NCBI GenBank assembly: GCA_040772505.1
Contig: JAXGYA010000007.1
Coordinates: forward strand, 111,289 to 175,288
Source: Mariniphaga sp040772505
GTDB lineage: Bacteria; Bacteroidota; Bacteroidia; Bacteroidales; Prolixibacteraceae
Direction: 5' to 3'
DNA length: 64,000 nucleotides
The notes under the pieces are model-generated. The model saw only the letters and a program-made list of their open reading frames with translations. It had not been told where the DNA came from and searched no databases. The stretch's first letter is position 1; every line of letters begins with the position of its first letter. Positions 52,110 to 62,108 of the stretch are shown here, in pieces. Both the position numbers and the translations under genes were made by a program.

Positions 52110-53447
52110 TTAAAATGTCCCATTAATCAATTTTATTATATCATTTGCATTAGCAAACAACACCAACGCCAAAAGAATTATCATTCCGGTAATTTGCGCA
52201 TATTCCATAAATTTTTCTCCGGGTTTGCGTCCGCTGATTAATTCATAAAGCAAAAACATGACATGACCGCCATCAAGTGCAGGAATGGGCAACAAGTTCA
52301 TTATAGCCAGAATAATCGATATAAATGCCGTCATATTCCAGAATGAAAACCAGTTCCATGTTGCAGGAAAAATACTTCCAATAGTTGCGAATCCGCCTAA
52401 TGATTCATAGGCTCTTGCCTCGCGCTTGAAAAGAAGTCTGAATTGTTTCAGGTAATCCGTAGTAGTCTGAATGCCATGCTTAATTCCGGCAGGGATTGAT
52501 GCCAAAAGCCCATATTTTACTGTTGCAAGCTCAATGAAATCTATATTATTAAATACCGGGAAAAAACCAAGTTTCCCTTCATCTGAAACAGATACATTTT
52601 TAACAATTTCATTTCCGTCGCGCAGCAGATTCAGTTCAATATTGCTGTTCTTTTTATTTTCAAGATATTCTGCAAACTGGTCGTAATACTCGAAATGCTG
52701 ACCGTCAATGCTTAAAAAAACATCTCCCTTTTCCAGTCCGGCTTTTTCGGCAGGTGAATCTTTCACCACATCCCCAACATGGATATCAAACGGTTTTCTC
52801 CACGTCAAAAGGTCTTTGCTTTTGAGGAACAATGCCAGATCCGACTCATTAATCTGAATATCAAGTCTTTGACCATCCCGCTCCACCTGAACAGTACGTC
52901 CGCCATCCAAAACAATTGCCGGAATAATTTTCATAAAATTTTCCACATAGCGATTGTCAACACTCAGAATTTTATCTCCGTTGCGAAAGCCTATTTGCCT
53001 GCCGGCTTCATTTACCTCTATACCATATTTCACATTTTCAGTTGGCAGATAGGATTCCCCCCAAGCATAGAGAACGCCAATATAGATGACCATGGCAAAC
53101 AGAAAATTCATCATCACCCCGCCCAACATGATGAGCAGTCTTTGCCATGCAGGTTTTGACCGGAACTCCCAGGGTTGCGGCGGCTGGCTCATGGCTTCTG
53201 AATCCATGGATTCATCAATCATCCCCGAAATTTTTACATATCCTCCCAAAGGAAGCCACCCGATACCATACTCTGTTTCTCCTTTTTTCATTTTAAACAA
53301 TGAAAACCACGGATTAAAAAAGAGGTAAAATTTTTCTACCCTGGTTTTAAAAAGCCGGGCAAACATAAAATGCCCCAGCTCGTGTAAGACCACTAATAAT
53401 GAAAGGCTTAATATAAGCTGCGCAGCTTTAATAAATATTGTTCCCAT
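52110..53447 (-). CDS. rseP: RIP metalloprotease RseP (site-2 protease)
   Basis: Intramembrane zinc protease that cuts transmembrane anti-sigma factors and signal-peptide remnants. 445 aa. 'VVLHELGHFMFARL' (HExxH) is in helix 1, two PDZ domains lie about 120-200 and 205-290, and 'LLPIPALDGGHVMF' is the second metal-site motif near the C-terminus. It lies 8 bases downstream of dxr, a widely conserved neighbourhood. It could complete cleavage of the TPR anti-sigma encoded at 5171-6631 (inference). Confidence 0.96.
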   Translation of the reverse strand: MGTIFIKAAQLILSLSLLVVLHELGHFMFARLFKTRVEKFYLFFNPWFSLFKMKKGETEYGIGWLPLGGYVKISGMIDESMDSEAMSQPPQPWEFRSKPAWQRLLIMLGGVMMNFLFAMVIYIGVLYAWGESYLPTENVKYGIEVNEAGRQIGFRNGDKILSVDNRYVENFMKIIPAIVLDGGRTVQVERDGQRLDIQINESDLALFLKSKDLLTWRKPFDIHVGDVVKDSPAEKAGLEKGDVFLSIDGQHFEYYDQFAEYLENKKNSNIELNLLRDGNEIVKNVSVSDEGKLGFFPVFNNIDFIELATVKYGLLASIPAGIKHGIQTTTDYLKQFRLLFKREARAYESLGGFATIGSIFPATWNWFSFWNMTAFISIILAIMNLLPIPALDGGHVMFLLYELISGRKPGEKFMEYAQITGMIILLALVLFANANDIIKLINGTF

Positions 53448-53455
53448 ATATTAAA

Positions 53456-54619
53456 TTACCTTTTTACTTTTTCTGTTAATAAACGAGCAACTCTGGTTGT
53501 TTCTTCATTTGTTTGGATAATTGCGTCAATATCAGGCTTTTCAATGAAACTTATTTTTTGCAGTGTCTCTTCAATGATATCCGACATTTGTAAAAAACCG
53601 ATTTTCTCTTCAAGAAAAGCCTGAACTACTGTTTCGTTTGCGGCATTGAGCACGCATGGAGTGTTTCCGCCTGCATCAAGTGCTTCAAAAGCGAGTGCAA
53701 GGTTACGAAAAATTTTTGTATCGGGCTTTTCAAACTCAAAAACAGGATAATCCAGAAAGTTGAGCCGTGGAAAATTATTTTTAATCCGGTATGGAAATGC
53801 CAGTGCGTACTGAATTGGCAAACGCATATCGGGCAGTCCAAGCTGAGCTTTTATTGAACCGTCCTCAAACTGAACCATAGAGTGTATTATGGATTGCGGG
53901 TGAACGACCACTTCAATTTTCGATGAAGGAAGTTCAAAAAGCCAATGTGCTTCAATAACTTCAAACCCCTTATTCATCAGGGTTGCAGAGTCGATGGTAA
54001 TTTTAGCGCCCATATCCCAGCGGGGATGCGTAAGCGCTTCCTCTACAGATATTTGATTCAGCTCTTGAATCGTTTTTCCTCTGAAGGGACCTCCGGAACA
54101 GGTGAGATAAATTTTCTCTACTGGATTAAACAGCTCTCCGACCAGGCATTGAAAAATTGCTGAATGTTCAGAATCTACAGGCAAAATATCCACCTGATTT
54201 TCTTTTGCCAAAGCAGTTATAATTTCACCGGCAACAACTAAAGTTTCTTTGTTTGCCAATGCAATATTTTTCCCGGCTTTCACTGCATTCAAAGTTGGAA
54301 TCAACCCGGAAAAACCAACCATTGCCGTTAAAACCAGATCAATGGTCTCCATCTGCACAACCTGACTTAAAGCTTCTGTTCCGGCAAAAACCTTAATCGA
54401 CTCATCCTTAAGCGCATGAGAAACAGTTTGATAACAACCTTCATTTGCAATTACAACAGCATTGGGCTGGAACTTTTTTGCCTGCCTGATGAGCAGTCCC
54501 ATATTGTTGTTTGCGGTTAAAACCTCCACTTCAAACAGTTCGGGATTTTCTTCAATCACCTCAAGTGTCTGGGTTCCTATGGAACCCGTTGAACCCAGTA
54601 TAGCAATTCGTTTCTTCAT
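53456..54619 (-). CDS. dxr: 1-deoxy-D-xylulose-5-phosphate reductoisomerase
   Basis: First committed step of the MEP isoprenoid pathway, using NADPH. 387 aa from ATG 54619 ('MKKRIAILGSTGSIGTQTLE'); the open frame extends 40 codons into the upstream peptidase gene but without family sequence. NADPH loop 'GSTGSIGTQTLEVI'; metal and substrate residues in 'LPVDSEHSAIFQCL', 'LTCSGGPFRG' and 'ATLMNKGFEVIEAHWLF'. It starts 4 bases after the M23 peptidase stop. Confidence 0.97.
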   Translation of the reverse strand: MKKRIAILGSTGSIGTQTLEVIEENPELFEVEVLTANNNMGLLIRQAKKFQPNAVVIANEGCYQTVSHALKDESIKVFAGTEALSQVVQMETIDLVLTAMVGFSGLIPTLNAVKAGKNIALANKETLVVAGEIITALAKENQVDILPVDSEHSAIFQCLVGELFNPVEKIYLTCSGGPFRGKTIQELNQISVEEALTHPRWDMGAKITIDSATLMNKGFEVIEAHWLFELPSSKIEVVVHPQSIIHSMVQFEDGSIKAQLGLPDMRLPIQYALAFPYRIKNNFPRLNFLDYPVFEFEKPDTKIFRNLALAFEALDAGGNTPCVLNAANETVVQAFLEEKIGFLQMSDIIEETLQKISFIEKPDIDAIIQTNEETTRVARLLTEKVKR

Positions 54620-54623
54620 GCTG

Positions 54624-55469
54624 TCAGAAATCAATATATTCTTCAGGATCAAGAGGAGTACCTTCGTACCACAACTCAAAATGCAAATGAGGCCCGGTTG
54701 TATGTTCTCCGGTATTTCCAATAATTGCAATTGCTTCACCTGCCTTAACCCGGTCGCCCTTATTTTTCAGCAAGACGGAATTGTGCTTATAGACTGAAAC
54801 CAGTTCAGCATCATGCTGAATATAGATAACATAACCTGCATCTATTGTCCAGCCGGAAAAAATTACGGTACCATCAATAACTGCTGAAATCCGGGCATTG
54901 GGCTCACTCACCAGGTCAACACCAAAATGGTCGGGTGTTGATTTAAACTTATTAGTGACAATCCCTTTAACGGGGGCAAAAAAGTGAATCTGGCTCAGAT
55001 TTAACCGGCGGCTGCTCCCTGATGGAGTTGCAAGACTGGTCTGTTCTGCCAATAGTTTATCCTGAAAAAGTGAATCATGGTCGTATTCGGTTATTTCAAT
55101 CACATTTTGAACGAAAACGGTGTCAATATATAAATTATCAACCGGAACTTCTCCCGACAGAACTGCCTGAATGCTTTTAAAAAACTGATCGCGCTTGTAA
55201 AGTTCATTTTCAAGAGAATCAACTTTCAGGGCGGTTAACAAAAGTGTCTGACGATATTCTGCCTTTGGATAACCCGGAATATATTCACGTAATCCTGTTG
55301 TGGCAATCAGCAGAATAACAAGAATAACCAATATGGCCGACAAAAGACTGGTAATCGTAAAGGCTTTCAGGCGTGTGAGTTTCATACTCCAAACCGACTG
55401 AAAAGTAGTGTCGTTATATATAATTAACCGATAACGGTCATTGAGTTTTTTTACAATCCATTTCTTCAC
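54624..55469 (-). CDS. M23 family peptidoglycan DD-metallopeptidase
   Basis: 281 aa. A cytoplasmic N-terminus, one membrane helix ('ITSLLSAILVILVILLIATT', about 38-58), a helical linker, and a periplasmic LytM/M23 domain in the last 120 residues. The zinc ligands look intact: 'HFGVDLV' (HxxxD) and 'GPHLHFELWYEG' (HxH), with 'VYKHNSVLLKNKGDRVKAGE' between. Probably cleaves or regulates cleavage of cell-wall cross-links. First gene of the run dxr-rseP-tatA. Confidence 0.92.
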   Translation of the reverse strand: MKKWIVKKLNDRYRLIIYNDTTFQSVWSMKLTRLKAFTITSLLSAILVILVILLIATTGLREYIPGYPKAEYRQTLLLTALKVDSLENELYKRDQFFKSIQAVLSGEVPVDNLYIDTVFVQNVIEITEYDHDSLFQDKLLAEQTSLATPSGSSRRLNLSQIHFFAPVKGIVTNKFKSTPDHFGVDLVSEPNARISAVIDGTVIFSGWTIDAGYVIYIQHDAELVSVYKHNSVLLKNKGDRVKAGEAIAIIGNTGEHTTGPHLHFELWYEGTPLDPEEYIDF

Positions 55470-55596
55470 TTTCTCTCTCCTTTTTTTGAGAGCTGCAAAG
55501 TTAGCAAGAATAAAGGAACTGATAAATGGTTTTGTAAATTTTTAGCTGATTGTGCGAAACATGCATCAAATTATTAAGCCATAAAAACTGAAATGT

Positions 55597-55604
55597 TATC
55601 TTTG
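55597..55604 (+). promoter_or_regulatory. Putative -7 box of the S46 peptidase gene
   Basis: TATCTTTG, a perfect TAnnTTTG, ends 30 bases before ATG 55635. A -33 TTTG is not evident. Confidence 0.5.
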
Positions 55605-55634
55605 TGGCTTTAAATTTTAAAACACCAAAAATAA

Positions 55635-57791
55635 ATGAGATTATTAAGTTTTATACTGCTCTTTTCTGTTTTGTCTTCTACAAAAACGTTAATCGCTGAT
55701 GAGGGAATGTGGCTGCCATCACTGATTTACAAGCTTAACATTTCAGACATGCAGGAATTGGGCCTTGAGTTAACAGCCGAAGATATATACAGTATCAACA
55801 ATTCCAGTTTAAAGGATGCCATTGCCGCCCTCGATCGCGGCTCATGCACAGCTGAGTTAATTTCGGGCAACGGACTGCTCCTCACCAACCACCACTGCGG
55901 ATATGATGAAATTCAAGCCCATTCAAGCGTGGAACACGACTATCTTCAGGATGGTTTTTGGGCAAAAACCCTAAATGAAGAACTTCCCAATCCGGGAAAA
56001 TCTGCTTCATTTCTTGTAAAACTGGAAGAGGTGACCGAAAAAGTGCTGGCAAACGTAACTGATGAGATGAACCCTGAAGAGAGAAGCAGTAAGATCTACG
56101 AGGCTATCCGGGAAATTGAAGATGAGGCACGAGACAGCTCTCATTATGAAGTATATGTAAGAAGCTTTTTCAATGCTAACCAATATCATCTTTTTGCAAT
56201 TGAAACATTTAATGATATACGATTAGTTGGCGCTCCGCCACAGGCGCTCGGAAAATTTGGCGGCGACACCGACAACTGGATGTGGCCCCGCCACACTGCC
56301 GACTTCATGCTGTTTCGGGTTTACACCGGCCCCGACGGAAAACCTGCAAGATATTCTGAAGACAATATTCCATACCAGCCAAAACAATTTCTTCCCATCT
56401 CATTAAATGGTGTTGAGGAGGGAGACTTTGCCATGATTATGGGCTATCCCGGAATGACAGAAAGATATGAAACTTCCTACGGAGTGAAATATATTATGGA
56501 TATTACCAACCCTGTCCGGGTTGAAGTTCGTGAGAAAAAGCTGGAAATTATTGACCAATATATGAGCACAAGCCAGAAAGCACGAATTCAGTATGCATCG
56601 AAACATGCAAGAAGTTCCAACTACTACAAGTTCAGCATCGGGCAAAACCGTGGTTTGGAAAACCTCAATGTGATTGCCAAAAAGCTGGAGCTGGAAAAAG
56701 AGTTTACACAGTGGGTGAATGCCGACAACGCAAGGAAGGAGAAATACGGAAACGTTTTAAATGATATTGAAACTGCCTACCAGGACAAAGAAGTCAGAAA
56801 AGCTCAGGAATATATGATGGAAGCAATGATTCGCGGTCCTGAAATTTTCATGTTTGCCTACCGTGGTCTGCCTGTTCATCGCCTTTTAAGTGACAAGAAT
56901 GTTCGTCCTGAGTTTAAAGAGATGATTAAAAGCAGAATCACTGATGGTATGGATGAGCATTTTAAAGACTACGATGCAGAAACTGACCAAAAAATTGCAG
57001 CCGCCCTGATGAAATTGTATAACGACAATATCGATCCAAAATATCATCCTAAATTCTTTGCTGAAATAAATAAAAAATATAAGGGAGATTTCGGGAAGTA
57101 TGCAGAGAAAATGTTCAAACACTCAATTTTCGATGATGAAAATGAAATTAATGCCTTTCTGAATGACATGAAATTGAAAACTCTGGATAAGGATATGGCT
57201 TTTAATGCGGCACGCGATATTTTTGACATGTTCAGGGAGCTGACAAATCTGACCAACGAATCTGACGATCTTTTAGACATTGGAAACCGTCTGTTTGTTG
57301 AAGGACTGATGGAGATGCAGCCCAACAGGAAATTCTATCCCGATGCCAACTCCACACTTCGGCTAACCTACGGACAAGTGCTTGAGTATGAGCCAAGAGA
57401 CGGTGTTGTTTATAAATACGCCACAACCACCGATGGTTATTTGGAAAAGGAAATTCCGGGAGATATGGAATTTGATGTGCCTCCAAAGCTGAAAGAGTTG
57501 CTCCTTGAAAAAGATTTTGGACGCTATGCCAATAAAGACGGCAAGCTGAATGCCTGTTTCATCACCAATAATGACATTACAGGCGGAAACTCAGGAAGTC
57601 CGGTAATCAACGCAAAAGGTGAATTAATCGGAATCGCTTTTGACGGAAACTGGGAAGCCATGAGTGGGGATATCGCTTTTGAGTATGATTTGCAGCGCTG
57701 TATCAACGTGGACATCCGGTTTGTGATGTGGGTAATCGACAAATATGCCGGCGCAACACACCTCATGGAAGAGATGATAATTATGCAGTAA
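55635..57791 (+). CDS. S46 family dipeptidyl-peptidase (DPP7-like)
   Basis: Periplasmic serine exopeptidase that removes dipeptides, central to protein use by asaccharolytic Bacteroidota. 718 aa with a signal peptide ('MRLLSFILLFSVLSSTKTLI'). The chymotrypsin-like triad is visible: His in 'LLTNHHCGYDEIQ', Asp in 'GGDTDNWMWPRHTADF' and Ser in 'ITGGNSGSPV'. The residue that sets P1 preference lies in 'GIAFDGNWEAMSGD'; Gly there matches DPP7 (hydrophobic P1) rather than DPP11 (Arg, acidic P1). That last point rests on my memory of the family alignment. Confidence 0.94.
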   Translation: MRLLSFILLFSVLSSTKTLIADEGMWLPSLIYKLNISDMQELGLELTAEDIYSINNSSLKDAIAALDRGSCTAELISGNGLLLTNHHCGYDEIQAHSSVEHDYLQDGFWAKTLNEELPNPGKSASFLVKLEEVTEKVLANVTDEMNPEERSSKIYEAIREIEDEARDSSHYEVYVRSFFNANQYHLFAIETFNDIRLVGAPPQALGKFGGDTDNWMWPRHTADFMLFRVYTGPDGKPARYSEDNIPYQPKQFLPISLNGVEEGDFAMIMGYPGMTERYETSYGVKYIMDITNPVRVEVREKKLEIIDQYMSTSQKARIQYASKHARSSNYYKFSIGQNRGLENLNVIAKKLELEKEFTQWVNADNARKEKYGNVLNDIETAYQDKEVRKAQEYMMEAMIRGPEIFMFAYRGLPVHRLLSDKNVRPEFKEMIKSRITDGMDEHFKDYDAETDQKIAAALMKLYNDNIDPKYHPKFFAEINKKYKGDFGKYAEKMFKHSIFDDENEINAFLNDMKLKTLDKDMAFNAARDIFDMFRELTNLTNESDDLLDIGNRLFVEGLMEMQPNRKFYPDANSTLRLTYGQVLEYEPRDGVVYKYATTTDGYLEKEIPGDMEFDVPPKLKELLLEKDFGRYANKDGKLNACFITNNDITGGNSGSPVINAKGELIGIAFDGNWEAMSGDIAFEYDLQRCINVDIRFVMWVIDKYAGATHLMEEMIIMQ

Positions 57792-57830
57792 ATACTCGAA
57801 TTACCCGCTTAAACTCCTCTTTTAGAAATC

Positions 57831-57850
57831 AGTCAATTAAAAAATTGACT
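57831..57850. terminator. AT-rich perfect hairpin after the S46 gene
   Basis: AGTCAATT-AAAA-AATTGACT, 8-bp perfect stem 40 bases after the stop codon. It lacks a GC stem and T-run, so it is only a weak terminator candidate. Confidence 0.35.
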
Positions 57851-57936
57851 GCTACAGATTTTCAAATAGATATTATTGATTTACAGAGCATTAACTGTAT
57901 GTCCAAATACCATTTCAGTTTTCGTTTGAGATTTCG

Positions 57937-58404
57937 ATGGATACACCGAAAATTACCATATACACTGACGGCGCATCCCGCGGGAACCCCGGTCCGGGCG
58001 GATACGGCATTGTTTTGATTTCCGGTCAGCACAGGAAGGAAATTTCCGAAGGCTATCAACTCACGACAAATAACCGGATGGAATTGTTAGCCGTAATTGT
58101 GGCACTGGAAGCGCTAAAAATTCCCGGAAGCGATGTTACTGTCTATACCGATTCACGCTACGTTGCCGATGCTGTTGAAAAAGGATGGGTTTTCAACTGG
58201 ATGAACAAACGCTTTAAAAACAAAAAAAATCCCGATTTATGGATGCGCTTTCTGGAAGTGTATAAACAGCACAATGTTAAATTTGTATGGGTTAAAGGAC
58301 ACGCCAACAATCCGCTGAACGAACGCTGTGACCAGTTAGCCGTTGAAGCATCCTTGAAAGCCGGACTGAAAACTGATGATGGATACCTGAAGTCCATTCA
58401 ATAG
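57937..58404 (+). CDS. rnhA: Ribonuclease HI
   Basis: Degrades RNA in RNA-DNA hybrids. 155 aa with the four catalytic acidic residues: Asp11 in 'YTDGASRGNPGPGGYG', Glu49 in 'TNNRMELLAVIVALEALK', Asp72 in 'VYTDSRYVADAV' and the last Asp in 'NERCDQLAVEAS'. The basic handle 'WMNKRFKNKKNPDLW' and 'VKGHANNPLNE' are also E. coli-like. ATG 57937 gives the normal start. Confidence 0.97.
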   Translation: MDTPKITIYTDGASRGNPGPGGYGIVLISGQHRKEISEGYQLTTNNRMELLAVIVALEALKIPGSDVTVYTDSRYVADAVEKGWVFNWMNKRFKNKKNPDLWMRFLEVYKQHNVKFVWVKGHANNPLNERCDQLAVEASLKAGLKTDDGYLKSIQ

Positions 58405-58406
58405 AA

Positions 58407-58430
58407 AAGCCCGGCTTTACAACCGGGCTT
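58407..58430. terminator. Bidirectional terminator between rnhA and aconitase
   Basis: AAGCCCGG-CTTTACAA-CCGGGCTT, a perfect GC-rich 8-bp stem, directly after the rnhA stop and 25 bases before the end of the convergent aconitase gene. Confidence 0.7.
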
Positions 58431-58455
58431 CTAAGCGACAGTATTGTCTTAAAAC

Positions 58456-61182
58456 TCAACCCTTTGCCAGCATGTCTCCTAACACATATTGCAAAATTCC
58501 TCCGCTTTTAAAATATTCAACCTCAATTTCTGAATCTAATCTTGCCTTAGCTTCAAATTCAATCACAGAACCGTCTTCACTTTCTGTCCTAACTTTCATT
58601 TTTTTGAAAGGAACCAGATTATCGGCTATGCCTGTGATTGTGAAAATTTCATTTCCTTTTAATCCAAGTGAATCAGCTGTTTCCCCTTCGGAAAATACCA
58701 AAGGTAAAATCCCCATTTGCACCAGATTGCTACGGTGAATTCTTTCAAAACTTTCAGCGATAACTGCTTTCACACCCAGCAATGAGACACCCTTTGCTGC
58801 CCAGTCTCTCGAAGAACCGCTGCCATACTCTTTTCCTGCCAAAACGATCAGCGGAGTATTATCTTTTTGATATTTCTGTGCAACGTCAAAAACCGAGGCT
58901 GTTTCATTGGTTGGAAAATGAAGGGAAAATCCGCCGACCTTATCGGTAATTTTATTTTTAATGCGAACATTGGCAAAAGTACCCCGCATCATCACCTCAT
59001 GGTTACCCCTCCGGGAACCGTAGGAGTTGAACTCTTTTCTTTCCACACCTTTGCTTAGCAGATACTTTCCGGCAGCAGAAACCTCATTGAATGAGCCGGC
59101 AGGCGAAATATGGTCAGTTGTAACCGAGTCGCCCAAATACAACAGTACTCTTGCATTATTAATATCCTGCAGCGCATCCGGTGTTTTTTTAAAATCATGG
59201 AAAAAAGGAACTTCCCGGATATATGTGGAGTTTTCATCAAATATAAACTCAGCACCCTCCGGCGCTTCCAACTTCTTCCACGCCTCGTCGCCATCGAAAA
59301 TCACAGAATATACATTTTCAAAGTCTTCAACCCTCAGGCATTGATTAATCGTATCATTTATCTCCTCCTGGGTGGGCCATATATCTTTCAGATAGACAGG
59401 ATTTCCGTTGGGATCAAAATCAATGGGATCGTTGACAAGATCGATATCCACCCTTCCTGCAATTGCAAATGCGACCACCAGCATGGGCGACATCAGGAAG
59501 TTCATTTTCACCTGCGGATGTACGCGGGCTTCAAAATTCCTGTTACCGGAGAGCACAGCAGCCACAATCAGCTCATTTTTGTCCACTGCTTCTGCAATAT
59601 AGGGCGGCAGCGGACCGCTGTTTCCGATACAGGAGGTGCAACCATAGCCAACAGTGTGAAAACGGAGAGCCTCCAGATCTTCTGCCAATCCTGATCTTTC
59701 AAGATAGTTGGTCACCACTTTTGAACCAGGAGCTAAACTGGTTTTCACCCATGATTTTGTTCGCAATCCCCTTTCGATGGCTTTCCGTGCCACCAGTCCG
59801 GCACCTACCATCACAGAAGGATTTGAAGTATTCGTGCAACTGGTAATTGCAGCAATTACAATAGTACCGTCGTGCAGAACAAATTCCTTATGTTTGTCTT
59901 TTACCCTAACACTTCGCAATCCATTGATATTGTTGTAGGATATATTATCAGCTCTACTCTTTTCAGAAATAAACTGAGTTCCTGAACCGCCTTCGGCAAC
60001 CCAGTCATATTCCTGCCTGCTGATAAAAGGAACATAGGTTCTGGAGAACTCTTCCTGCAATATTTTCACAAAATCCTGATCCAGATCTTTCAGAAGTATT
60101 TTTTCCTGCGGCCGTTTTGGTCCGGAAATCGTTGGCTCAAGGGTAGATAAATCCAATTCCACTACATGAGAATACTCAATTTCTTCATTTCCCGTTCTCC
60201 AGAGCATATTTTCATGACAATATTCTCGCACCAGATCAATCTCTTGCTTTGTGCGGCCAGTTATTGCCATATAACTTAAAGTCTGCTCATCAACCGGAAA
60301 ATAGGTGACTGTGCAGCCAAACTCAGGAGACATATTGGAAATGGTTGCCCGGTCGGTAACGGTCAGATAATCCAGAGCAGAGCCAAAAACTTCCACAAAT
60401 TTCCCAACAACGCCATAGTCGCGGAGTTTTTTGGTAATGGTAAGAACCAAATCTGTTGAGGTGCATCCCTGCGGGATTTTTCCGGTCAGCTTCAAGCCTA
60501 CCACCTGCGGGCAGGCAAAATAGATGGGCTGCCCCAGCATTGCCGCTTCTGCCTCAATACCGCCAACGCCCCACCCCACAACACCGATACCATTAACCAT
60601 TGGCGTATGCGAGTCGGTTCCCACAAGAGTGTCCGGAAAAGCCCAGCCATCTCTGACAACCACTCCCTTTGCCAGGTATTCCAGATTCACCTGATGGCAA
60701 ATGCCCATTCCCGGAGGAACAACCGTGAAATTATCGAGCCCTGTCTGTGCCCATTTCAATAATTTGTAACGTTCGGAATTGCGGTGGTATTCCATTTCAA
60801 CATTGTTTTTATAGGCATATCGGGTTCCGAAAAAATCGACCTGAACAGAGTGGTCAATCACCAGATCAACCGGAATTGCAGGATTTATTTTGTTTCCATC
60901 ACCACCCTGCCTGATCATCTCAGCGCGAAGCGATGCCATATCCACAACTGCCGGAACACCGGTGAAATCCTGCATTAAAACCCGTGCAGGCTTGAATGGA
61001 ATCTCATGGTCAGAGCCTTTTGCATTCCAGTCCGTTAGTGTTGCAACATGCTCATCGGTAATTGAAAAACCATCGTGGTTTCTCAGTGCATTTTCCAGTA
61101 ATATACGAATGGAAAAAGGTAAACGATGCATGTTTTTTCCTTCATTCTGAAGTTTTGTTAAAGAAGCAATTTTATAATTCAT
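58456..61182 (-). CDS. acnA: Aconitate hydratase, AcnA/IRP1 type
   Basis: Isomerises citrate and isocitrate with a [4Fe-4S] cluster. 908 aa, the length of the AcnA/IRP group. Cluster ligands: Cys in 'AAITSCTNTSNPSVMVGAG' and two in 'YGCTSCIGNSGPLPP'. Other family motifs: 'VGTDSHTPMVNGIGVVGWGV', 'LGDSVTTDHISPAGS', 'FNSYGSRRGNHEVMMRGTFA' and 'GKEYGSGSSRDWAAKG'. It is monocistronic, with a -7 box at 61300-61307 and a leader of about 110 nt. Confidence 0.97.
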   Translation of the reverse strand: MNYKIASLTKLQNEGKNMHRLPFSIRILLENALRNHDGFSITDEHVATLTDWNAKGSDHEIPFKPARVLMQDFTGVPAVVDMASLRAEMIRQGGDGNKINPAIPVDLVIDHSVQVDFFGTRYAYKNNVEMEYHRNSERYKLLKWAQTGLDNFTVVPPGMGICHQVNLEYLAKGVVVRDGWAFPDTLVGTDSHTPMVNGIGVVGWGVGGIEAEAAMLGQPIYFACPQVVGLKLTGKIPQGCTSTDLVLTITKKLRDYGVVGKFVEVFGSALDYLTVTDRATISNMSPEFGCTVTYFPVDEQTLSYMAITGRTKQEIDLVREYCHENMLWRTGNEEIEYSHVVELDLSTLEPTISGPKRPQEKILLKDLDQDFVKILQEEFSRTYVPFISRQEYDWVAEGGSGTQFISEKSRADNISYNNINGLRSVRVKDKHKEFVLHDGTIVIAAITSCTNTSNPSVMVGAGLVARKAIERGLRTKSWVKTSLAPGSKVVTNYLERSGLAEDLEALRFHTVGYGCTSCIGNSGPLPPYIAEAVDKNELIVAAVLSGNRNFEARVHPQVKMNFLMSPMLVVAFAIAGRVDIDLVNDPIDFDPNGNPVYLKDIWPTQEEINDTINQCLRVEDFENVYSVIFDGDEAWKKLEAPEGAEFIFDENSTYIREVPFFHDFKKTPDALQDINNARVLLYLGDSVTTDHISPAGSFNEVSAAGKYLLSKGVERKEFNSYGSRRGNHEVMMRGTFANVRIKNKITDKVGGFSLHFPTNETASVFDVAQKYQKDNTPLIVLAGKEYGSGSSRDWAAKGVSLLGVKAVIAESFERIHRSNLVQMGILPLVFSEGETADSLGLKGNEIFTITGIADNLVPFKKMKVRTESEDGSVIEFEAKARLDSEIEVEYFKSGGILQYVLGDMLAKG

Positions 61183-61299
61183 ATGATTAAAATTAATGAT
61201 TTCAAACGGAATTCCTGAAACTCACTTTCACAAAAATGCATCAGCAATCTGTTTTTCCTATACAGTTTGTTTCATGGTAATAACATTGTTATGATTCCT

Positions 61300-61307
61300 C
61301 AAATTTA
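61300..61307 (-). promoter_or_regulatory. Putative -7 box of acnA
   Basis: TAAATTTG on the minus strand, perfect TAnnTTTG, about 118 bases upstream of the acnA start codon; the long leader could hold regulatory structure, but none is obvious. Confidence 0.4.
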
Positions 61308-61355
61308 TAAAATAAAACAGACTGTCTAAAATCTTTCAACAACAGCAAGTGAATT

Positions 61356-61391
61356 TTTGTTGTAAATATTTGCATCATATTGTTAATTTTG
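61356..61391 (+). promoter_or_regulatory. Putative promoter of the glycosylase-DUF488 operon
   Basis: TTTG (61356-61359), 24 bases, then TAATTTTG (61384-61391). Both boxes are perfect; the spacing is slightly long. The start codon is 27 bases downstream. Confidence 0.5.
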
Positions 61392-61418
61392 AAAGCACAT
61401 GAATAAAATTATCCACCA

Positions 61419-62108
61419 ATGACTTTTGCAGAAAGAGTAATCGAATTCAACAATCAGCTGCATTATTCTGGTAAACTCCCGGATGGATACCAGGTAATGA
61501 ATCCATTTGCAGATAATCCCGAGACACTGGAAATTATGCGCCGGTTTTATCAAAAGTTTTATAACGACACTGCTCAGCGAAAATTTATTATCGGCATCAA
61601 TCCCGGACGCCACGGCGCCGGCACCACAGGTGTACCTTTTACAGATACCAAAAGACTGGAGAGCATCTGCGGCATCAAAATGAAATCTGCCCGCACACAT
61701 GAGGTCTCTTCGGTTTTTGTTTATGAGATGATTTCAGCATATGGCGGCGTGGAAAAGTTTTACAAACATTTCTATATCAACTCCCCATTTCCGCTGGCAA
61801 TCATCCGGAAAACCAAGGACGGCAAATGGCTCAACGCCAACTACTATGATGAAACTTCTCTTTTTGAAATGACAAAAGAGTATATGATTGCCATGCTTGA
61901 AAAACACATCGAACTGGGATTAAACCAATCGGAAGTTTTTATTTTGGGCAAAAAAAACGCTGATTTCATAAAAAAACTGAATAAAGAGGCAAAACTGTTT
62001 GACAAGTTAACTGTTCTGGAACACCCGCGCTACATTCAGCAATATAAATCAAAAGAGAAACAAATATATATCGACAAATACCTCCATGCGTTCCATAATC
62101 ATCAATGA
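61419..62108 (+). CDS. SMUG-type uracil-DNA glycosylase family protein
   Basis: Base-excision repair glycosylase. 229 aa. Motif 1 reads 'IIGINPGRHGAGTTGVPFTD', which matches the SMUG1 pattern GMNPGPxxMxQTGVPFG, and motif 2 reads 'VLEHPRYIQQY' in place of HPSPR. This combination (NPG... with HPRY) fits the bacterial SMUG2-like branch. The catalytic water-holding Asn is the one in 'INPG'. Its stop overlaps the start of the DUF488 gene (ATGA), so the two are coupled. The lesion spectrum cannot be read. Confidence 0.78.
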   Translation: MTFAERVIEFNNQLHYSGKLPDGYQVMNPFADNPETLEIMRRFYQKFYNDTAQRKFIIGINPGRHGAGTTGVPFTDTKRLESICGIKMKSARTHEVSSVFVYEMISAYGGVEKFYKHFYINSPFPLAIIRKTKDGKWLNANYYDETSLFEMTKEYMIAMLEKHIELGLNQSEVFILGKKNADFIKKLNKEAKLFDKLTVLEHPRYIQQYKSKEKQIYIDKYLHAFHNHQ